Made by a program: the position numbers and the translations under genes. A stretch of DNA of 64,000 nucleotides. Source: Gammaproteobacteria bacterium (GTDB taxonomy: Bacteria > Pseudomonadota > Gammaproteobacteria > Burkholderiales > Sulfuricellaceae). A model generated the notes under the pieces. That model did not search any database. It saw only the letters and a program-made list of their open reading frames with translations, and was not told the origin of the DNA. The stretch covers positions 62,001 through 126,000 of the forward strand of contig JAHJGO010000024.1 in the NCBI GenBank assembly GCA_018824405.1. Direction: 5' to 3'. Shown here piece after piece: positions 59,744 through 64,000 of the stretch (positions are counted from its first letter, which is position 1; the number at the start of each line of letters is the position of its first letter).

Positions 59744-61854
59744 GGCGCTGGGGCATCAAAAAACGGGTGCTTTTTCTGGCTTTGATGCCGGCAGCAGGCA
59801 TTGCCTTGCTACTGGCGGTATATTTTGTATCTTCAGGAATTCACAGCCTGGAGCAGTCTTTGCGTGAACGCGGGCTGGCCATTGCGCGTCAACTGGCGCC
59901 GGCAAGCGAATTCGGGGTGTTTTCCGGCAATCGGGAAATTCTGCAGAGCCTGGTGGATTCCGCCATGCGAGAAGCCGATGTCACAGCGGCCACCATTACC
60001 AACATGGATGGGGCCATTCTTGCAGCCAGCGGAAAATCTATGGGGCCTCCCATATTGAGCGATTACCGGGCGGGCCTCTACATTGGAGTAGCCGAGCAGG
60101 GCGACGTGCTGAATTTCAGCGCCCCGGTATTTCAAAGCCAGACTGAAGTGGATGATTTCGCATCTGGCGGCGTGAGCTCGGGCGCTTCTCTCAAGGGTAA
60201 AGTATTGGGCCGGGTGAATCTCGAACTGTCCCGTGTCAGCACCCAGAAACACAAGAAATTGCTGATACTGAATGGCTTGCTCATTTCCCTGCTGGGCTTG
60301 CTGGCGAGCGCTATTCTGGCGGCACGCATGAGCCGCGACGTGACCGGGCCGGTGAGGCGTCTGGCGGATGCGGTTGAGCAGCTTGGCCGGGGGCGTCTGG
60401 AGGCGCGCGTCAGCGAGAATTCCGGGGGTGAGCTGCGTACGCTCGAATGTGGCGTGAATGCCATGGCGACGGCACTGCAGGTGTCCCAGGAACGGATGCA
60501 GGAACGGATTGACGAGGCAACCGAGCGACTGTCCTACCAAGCGAGCCACGATGCGCTGACTGGCCTGGTCAACCGGCGAGAATTCGAGCGGCGGCTGGAG
60601 AAAGCACTTGCGACCGCGCGTGAGGAAGGGCGGGTGCATGCGCTGTGTTACCTGGACCTCGATCAGTTCAAGATCGTCAATGATACCTGTGGCCATGTGG
60701 CGGGGGATGAGTTGCTACGGCAGTTGACCGTGCTGGTGCAGGGCAAGGTGCGCGATACCGATACTCTGGCACGGCTGGGGGGTGACGAGTTCGGGGTGTT
60801 GCTGGATAACTGCCCTTTGGAGCAGGCCGTGATTGTTGCCGAATCCTTGCGCCAGACGGTCAAGGATTTTCATTTTGTGTGGAAGGAGAAACCCTTTGTC
60901 ATTGGGGTCAGTATTGGTCTGGTACCCATCAGCCAGGATGTGGGTTCGCTTGATGTCGTTCTGAGCTGTGCAGATGCCGCCTGCTATGCGGCAAAAGATC
61001 TGGGTCGAAATCGCGTTCATTTGTACCGTGAAAAGGATGGAGAGCTGGTACAGCGCCAGGGAGAAATGCAGTGGGCAGCGCGCATTACTCGCGCCATCGA
61101 GGAAAACCGGTTCCGGCTATATTACCAGACCATTATGCCGCTTCAGGATCAGGAGCATGAGGGGCGACATTTTGAAATTCTGTTGCGCATGGTTGATGAT
61201 AATGGGCAGATTGTTCCTCCCATGGCATTTATTCCTGCGGCGGAACGCTTCAACCTCATGCCTTCGATTGACCGTTGGGTGGTGAGTACGGCATTGGGCC
61301 TGTACTGGAAGCTATTACCTGAATGCCACTGTTCAGGAGGGCAATGCAACACATGCACGCTGAACCTGTCCGGGCCTTCCCTGTGCGACGAGCTTTTTCT
61401 TGAATTCATCAAGCGCCAGTTCACCCTGTACAAAGTGCCGTACAAAAACGTCTGTTTCGAAATCACCGAGACTGCTGCAATCACCAATCTTGCCAAGGCG
61501 ATGGAATTCATCAGCGAGTTGCGCTCTCTCGGTTGCCGCTTCTCTCTGGACGATTTTGGTAGCGGTCTGTCATCCTTCGCCTATCTCAAGAACATGCAGG
61601 TGGATTATCTGAAAATAGATGGTTCCTTGGTGCGCGATATGCTGGATGATCCAATGGCAGCGGCGATGGTGTCTTCCATCAACCAGATCGGTCATGTACT
61701 GGGTCTGAAGACCATTGCCGAATTTGTGGAAACCGAGGCAGTGATGGAGAAGTTGCGCGAGATGGGTGTGAATTTCGCTCAGGGTTATGCTATCGAGCGC
61801 CCCAGGTCGCTGGAAGATCTGATCGCGGCGCAACAGGAATTACCCACGCTGTAA
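59740..61854 (+). CDS. Membrane GGDEF/EAL protein with cysteine cluster in the EAL domain
   Basis: A c-di-GMP enzyme of 704 residues. Helix 1 at 8-30, periplasmic sensor 31-172, helix 2 at 174-196, HAMP 197-250, GGDEF domain with GGDEF at 347-351 and inhibitory RDTD at 338-341, EAL domain from about 450. The EAL motif is EIL (479-481). The other catalytic blocks (LNLSG, FEITE, LDDFGSG, YLKIDG, AEFVE, FAQGYAI) are present. An insertion just before LNLSG has four cysteines at 529, 531, 536 and 539, absent from the paralogue at 9200-11569. There is no PAS domain. Coupled to the binding protein by ATGA. Confidence 0.9.
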   Translation: MRRWGIKKRVLFLALMPAAGIALLLAVYFVSSGIHSLEQSLRERGLAIARQLAPASEFGVFSGNREILQSLVDSAMREADVTAATITNMDGAILAASGKSMGPPILSDYRAGLYIGVAEQGDVLNFSAPVFQSQTEVDDFASGGVSSGASLKGKVLGRVNLELSRVSTQKHKKLLILNGLLISLLGLLASAILAARMSRDVTGPVRRLADAVEQLGRGRLEARVSENSGGELRTLECGVNAMATALQVSQERMQERIDEATERLSYQASHDALTGLVNRREFERRLEKALATAREEGRVHALCYLDLDQFKIVNDTCGHVAGDELLRQLTVLVQGKVRDTDTLARLGGDEFGVLLDNCPLEQAVIVAESLRQTVKDFHFVWKEKPFVIGVSIGLVPISQDVGSLDVVLSCADAACYAAKDLGRNRVHLYREKDGELVQRQGEMQWAARITRAIEENRFRLYYQTIMPLQDQEHEGRHFEILLRMVDDNGQIVPPMAFIPAAERFNLMPSIDRWVVSTALGLYWKLLPECHCSGGQCNTCTLNLSGPSLCDELFLEFIKRQFTLYKVPYKNVCFEITETAAITNLAKAMEFISELRSLGCRFSLDDFGSGLSSFAYLKNMQVDYLKIDGSLVRDMLDDPMAAAMVSSINQIGHVLGLKTIAEFVETEAVMEKLREMGVNFAQGYAIERPRSLEDLIAAQQELPTL

Positions 61855-61945
61855 ATGCAACTCAACGGTTTTGTGAAGACATGAACAAACCGTAACAGAC
61901 ATTTGTCAATTATCCTCCTAATATGTTTTCTCCTGGGCGGGGAGT

Positions 61946-61967
61946 CCTGTCTTAAGCCTGTCTTAAG
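61946..61967 (+). repeat. 11-bp tandem repeat upstream of the cytochrome/FCSD operon
   Basis: CCTGTCTTAAG occurs twice without a gap (61946-61956 and 61957-61967), so the two units face the same side of the helix. Each has a CTTAAG palindrome. The tandem ends 53 nt before the cytochrome ATG, in a 166-nt gap that also holds an imperfect ACGGTTTTGT/ACAAACCGT hairpin (about 61865-61894) after the GGDEF/EAL gene. A regulator site is plausible. Confidence 0.55.
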
Positions 61968-62020
61968 GCCGGCGTGTTTAACTACTCCCTGCCAGCATTC
62001 CATCCACCAAGGAGGACATC

Positions 62021-62320
62021 ATGCATCGAATTTTTATTTGCGCCGGTTTTGCGGCGCTTACTGTCTGGTCACAGGTATCCGCTGCGGCCCAACCCCATCC
62101 GGGCAGGTTACTTGCCTCCAACTGCTTTCAGTGCCATGGCACGGATGGGCGGAAGGGGTTTGAGGAGTTGGCAGGAAAATCTTCTTCGAGCATCTATGAG
62201 GAGATGAAGGAAATGCAGACCAAGGCCGCTGATAAAAACATCATGAACGCCCATGCCAGAGGATTTTCAGATAACGAAATCTGGCTGATTGCTGACTATT
62301 TCTCGAAAGTGTCACGCTAA
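62021..62320 (+). CDS. Periplasmic monohaem cytochrome c (FCSD partner)
   Basis: A 99-residue class I cytochrome. Signal peptide at 1-22 (cleavage near VSAAAQ). Haem motif CFQCH at about 35-39; likely axial methionine in KNIMNAHARGFS. The C-terminal helix is NEIWLIADYFSKV. A perfect AAGGAGG ribosome site precedes the ATG. It lies 20 nt before the FCSD flavoprotein, the position of the FccA/SoxE-type electron acceptor. It is smaller than the dihaem FccA of Allochromatium, so a SoxE-like or monohaem FccA role is inferred. Confidence 0.85.
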   Translation: MHRIFICAGFAALTVWSQVSAAAQPHPGRLLASNCFQCHGTDGRKGFEELAGKSSSSIYEEMKEMQTKAADKNIMNAHARGFSDNEIWLIADYFSKVSR

Positions 62321-62340
62321 TAACCCAAGGAGAAAAAACA

Positions 62341-63698
62341 TGAAACGTAGACAATTTGTGGGATTGCTCGGCGCCTCTGCCTTGGGCCTGCTGCTTCCAG
62401 GAGCCGCTTTCGCTGATGATGACAGAAAACGGAGAAGCTCAGGCTCGACGAGCACCTCCGCCGGAACCGGCGTTCCTGCCGATACCGGTGCAGTTGGCAG
62501 CGTGGTGGTGGTTGGTGGCGGCATGGCTGGTGCGACAGCAGCCAAATTTCTCCGCCTCTGGGGCGGCAGCAAGGTGCAAGTAACGCTGGTCGACCAGAAT
62601 GCCACCTACAGCTCAAACATCATGAGCAACCTGGTACTGAATGGCTCCACCACCATGTCCCAGTTGACCTACAACTATAATACGCTGAGGACAGTTTATG
62701 GCATCAACTTCGTGCAGGGCAGCGTGGTTGGTATCGTGCCGCCAGTCGGCGCTGGCATGGGTTCGGTAAGTCTGGCCGATGGCCGGGTGCTGACCGGCAA
62801 CAAGATCATTCTGGCGCCCGGCATCGAGTTTGACGCTGTTCCCGGTTTGACTCCTGCGCTTCAGGACAACTATGTGACACATGCATGGAAAGCTGGTGAG
62901 CAAACCACCAAACTGGCATCGCAAATACGCAATATGCCGGCGGGCGGGACTTTTGTCATGACTATTCCTGCGTCTCCCTATCGCTGCCCACCGGGACCAT
63001 ATGAGCGGGCCTGTATTGTTGCGGACTACCTGAAGAAAAACAAACCCGGCTCAAAAGTCATCATTCTTGACGCCAATCCCTTTATTCAGGCAGAAAAACA
63101 CACCTTCGAAACGGCGTTTGGGGTGACTCATGCAGGGGTGATTGACTATCGTCCCAACCAGGTTGTTGCTAGCGTGGTAGTGAATACAACTGGCGGCAAG
63201 CATGCGGTCTCCACCAATTTCGGTACTCTATTCGCCGATGTGTTGAACGTTATTCCCGCTCATAAGGCAGGCAAGATCATCACCGACAATCCGGCGCTGG
63301 CCAATGTCGGCGGTCGCTGGGCAGGAGTCGATGTGCGCAGCTACGAGTCTACCGGCGTGCCGAATGTGTATGTGATCGGCGATTCGGCATCCTCCGGACA
63401 GCCCAAGGCCGGCCATATTGCCAATCAGGAAGCCAAGCTGTGCTCCGATGCCATTACCCGGGCGCTTCGTGGCGACTTGATTCCCAATTCTGCACCGAAG
63501 ACCAATTCTGCCTGCTACTCACCAATCACTGCCGATAAGGCTTCATGGCTGACCGTAGTGTATGGCTACGATGCAGTGAACAACAGGATGGTGGCTGTGC
63601 CCGGCGCAGGTCCGATCGAAGCCGCCGTGGCGACGCAGGATAATTTCAACGATATGAAGAAATGGTTTGCTACGCTGATGGCGGACAGCTTTGCTTAA
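62341..63698 (+). CDS. fccB: Flavocytochrome c sulfide dehydrogenase flavoprotein
   Basis: Oxidises sulfide to sulfur or polysulfide in the periplasm, passing electrons to cytochrome c. It has 452 residues. A Tat signal is present (RRQFVGLLGASALG, with RR at 3-4). The FAD site is VVVVGGGMAGATAAKFLR, the second FAD block is GVPNVYVIGDSASSGQPKAG. Candidate redox cysteines are in YRCPPGPYERAC and NSACYSPI. Tat export agrees with folding around FAD before transport. AAGGAG precedes the ATG. Sulfide:quinone reductase is less likely because of the Tat signal and cytochrome neighbour. Confidence 0.9.
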
Positions 63699-63714
63699 TT
63701 AAGGCTTGCTCTGC

Positions 63715-63750
63715 AATAAAAAAGGCCGCCCGTGGGTGGCCTTTTTTATT
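63715..63750. terminator. Bidirectional terminator between fccB and feoB
   Basis: AATAAAAAAGGCC (63715-63727) and GGCCTTTTTTATT (63738-63750) are perfect 13-bp arms around a 10-nt loop. T-runs lie on both strands, so it can serve the converging fccB and feoB transcripts. Confidence 0.9.
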
Positions 63751-63761
63751 GGGGGCTCGTT

Positions 63762-64000
63762 CTAATAGCCCAAGAAACGTGCGCTCTGATAGAACGCAAA
63801 GCTCAACAGCCACGCCAGCCCTAATGGCCACGCCAGCGCAAGTGCGGTGTAGGCATAGCTTCTGGACTCATTCCTGAGTGTGGCCAGGGTGGAAAGGCAG
63901 GGCGTGTATATCAGGGTGAAAAGCATGAAGCTATAGGCCTGCACCCAGTCCAGTTGCTGCGCCATGGTGCTCATCAGTGCTGTGCCTTCGAGGCCGTAGA
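63762..64000 (-). CDS. feoB: Ferrous iron transporter FeoB, C-terminal part
   Basis: The last 78 residues of FeoB; the gene continues past the right edge. Seen: GLEGTALMSTMAQQLDWVQA, then the membrane block YSFMLFTLIYTPCLSTLATL with the conserved YTPC motif, and a final hydrophobic helix. The frame is open to position 64000. FeoB imports Fe(II) across the inner membrane. Confidence 0.85.
   Translation of the reverse strand, partial: YGLEGTALMSTMAQQLDWVQAYSFMLFTLIYTPCLSTLATLRNESRSYAYTALALAWPLGLAWLLSFAFYQSARFLGY

Overview
The window looks like a chromosomal segment of a motile, Gram-negative betaproteobacterium. The best fit is a sulfur-oxidising member of the Nitrosomonadales (Sulfuricella/Thiobacillus-like). 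This is inferred from gene content (isc operon with cysE and two cysteine desulfurases, flhF/flhG/fliA/motCD flagellar block, N-type ATPase, flavocytochrome c sulfide dehydrogenase), not from an rRNA or a database match. Base composition is moderately GC-rich and gene packing is tight, with many ATGA and TGATG overlaps. No tRNA, rRNA, CRISPR array, transposase or integrase was seen.

Layout. 1-3302 (minus) is the promoter-proximal part of an N-type ATPase operon (atpD-C-Q-B-E-F, cut by the left edge). 3397-6148 is clpB with a heat-shock-type promoter and a strong terminator. 6149-9166 holds an orphan dihaem cytochrome c, a small ORF, yjbQ and a TlpA-like thioredoxin. 9200-13859 holds a GGDEF/EAL sensor co-oriented with a PhnD-like binding protein, and a divergent branched-chain-type binding protein. 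13886-23206 is suhB <> trmJ, cysE, iscR, a NifS-like desulfurase, iscS, iscU, iscA, hscB, hscA, fdx and iscX, with IscR-like boxes in front of both cysE and iscR. 23207-25517 is a poorly conserved accessory patch (a probably frameshifted hypothetical gene, an M15-type peptidase with peptidoglycan-binding repeats, a protease remnant). 25518-47510 is a flagellar cluster: flhB-flhA-flhF-flhG-fliA-motC-motD, flgN-flgM and flgA on the minus strand, a GGDEF protein, then flgBCDEFGHIJKL. 47605-58806 is fabI, yejABEF, mltD, gloB, a YafS-like methyltransferase, rnhA and dnaQ. 58799-61854 is a second binding-protein + GGDEF/EAL pair. 62021-63698 is a monohaem cytochrome c plus a Tat-exported FCSD flavoprotein. 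63762-64000 is the 3' end of feoB on the minus strand.

How the genes work together. The isc block builds Fe-S clusters, and its IscR repressor appears to control cysteine supply (cysE) through a matching box. The flagellar block shows a readable promoter hierarchy: sigma-54-like elements before flgB and flgJ, and sigma-28 elements before flgM and flgKL. A cytoplasmic diguanylate cyclase sits inside it, and two membrane GGDEF/EAL proteins are each coupled to a periplasmic binding protein, so c-di-GMP control of motility is a plausible theme. The cytochrome/FCSD pair points to periplasmic sulfide oxidation.

The most unusual structural observation is a family of short palindromic elements (four copies, three of them between genes of one operon). 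In three copies the element abuts or contains the upstream stop codon and supplies the ribosome-binding site of the downstream gene. The other most notable points are a four-cysteine insertion beside a catalytic EAL motif, and an 11-bp tandem repeat upstream of the sulfide dehydrogenase operon.
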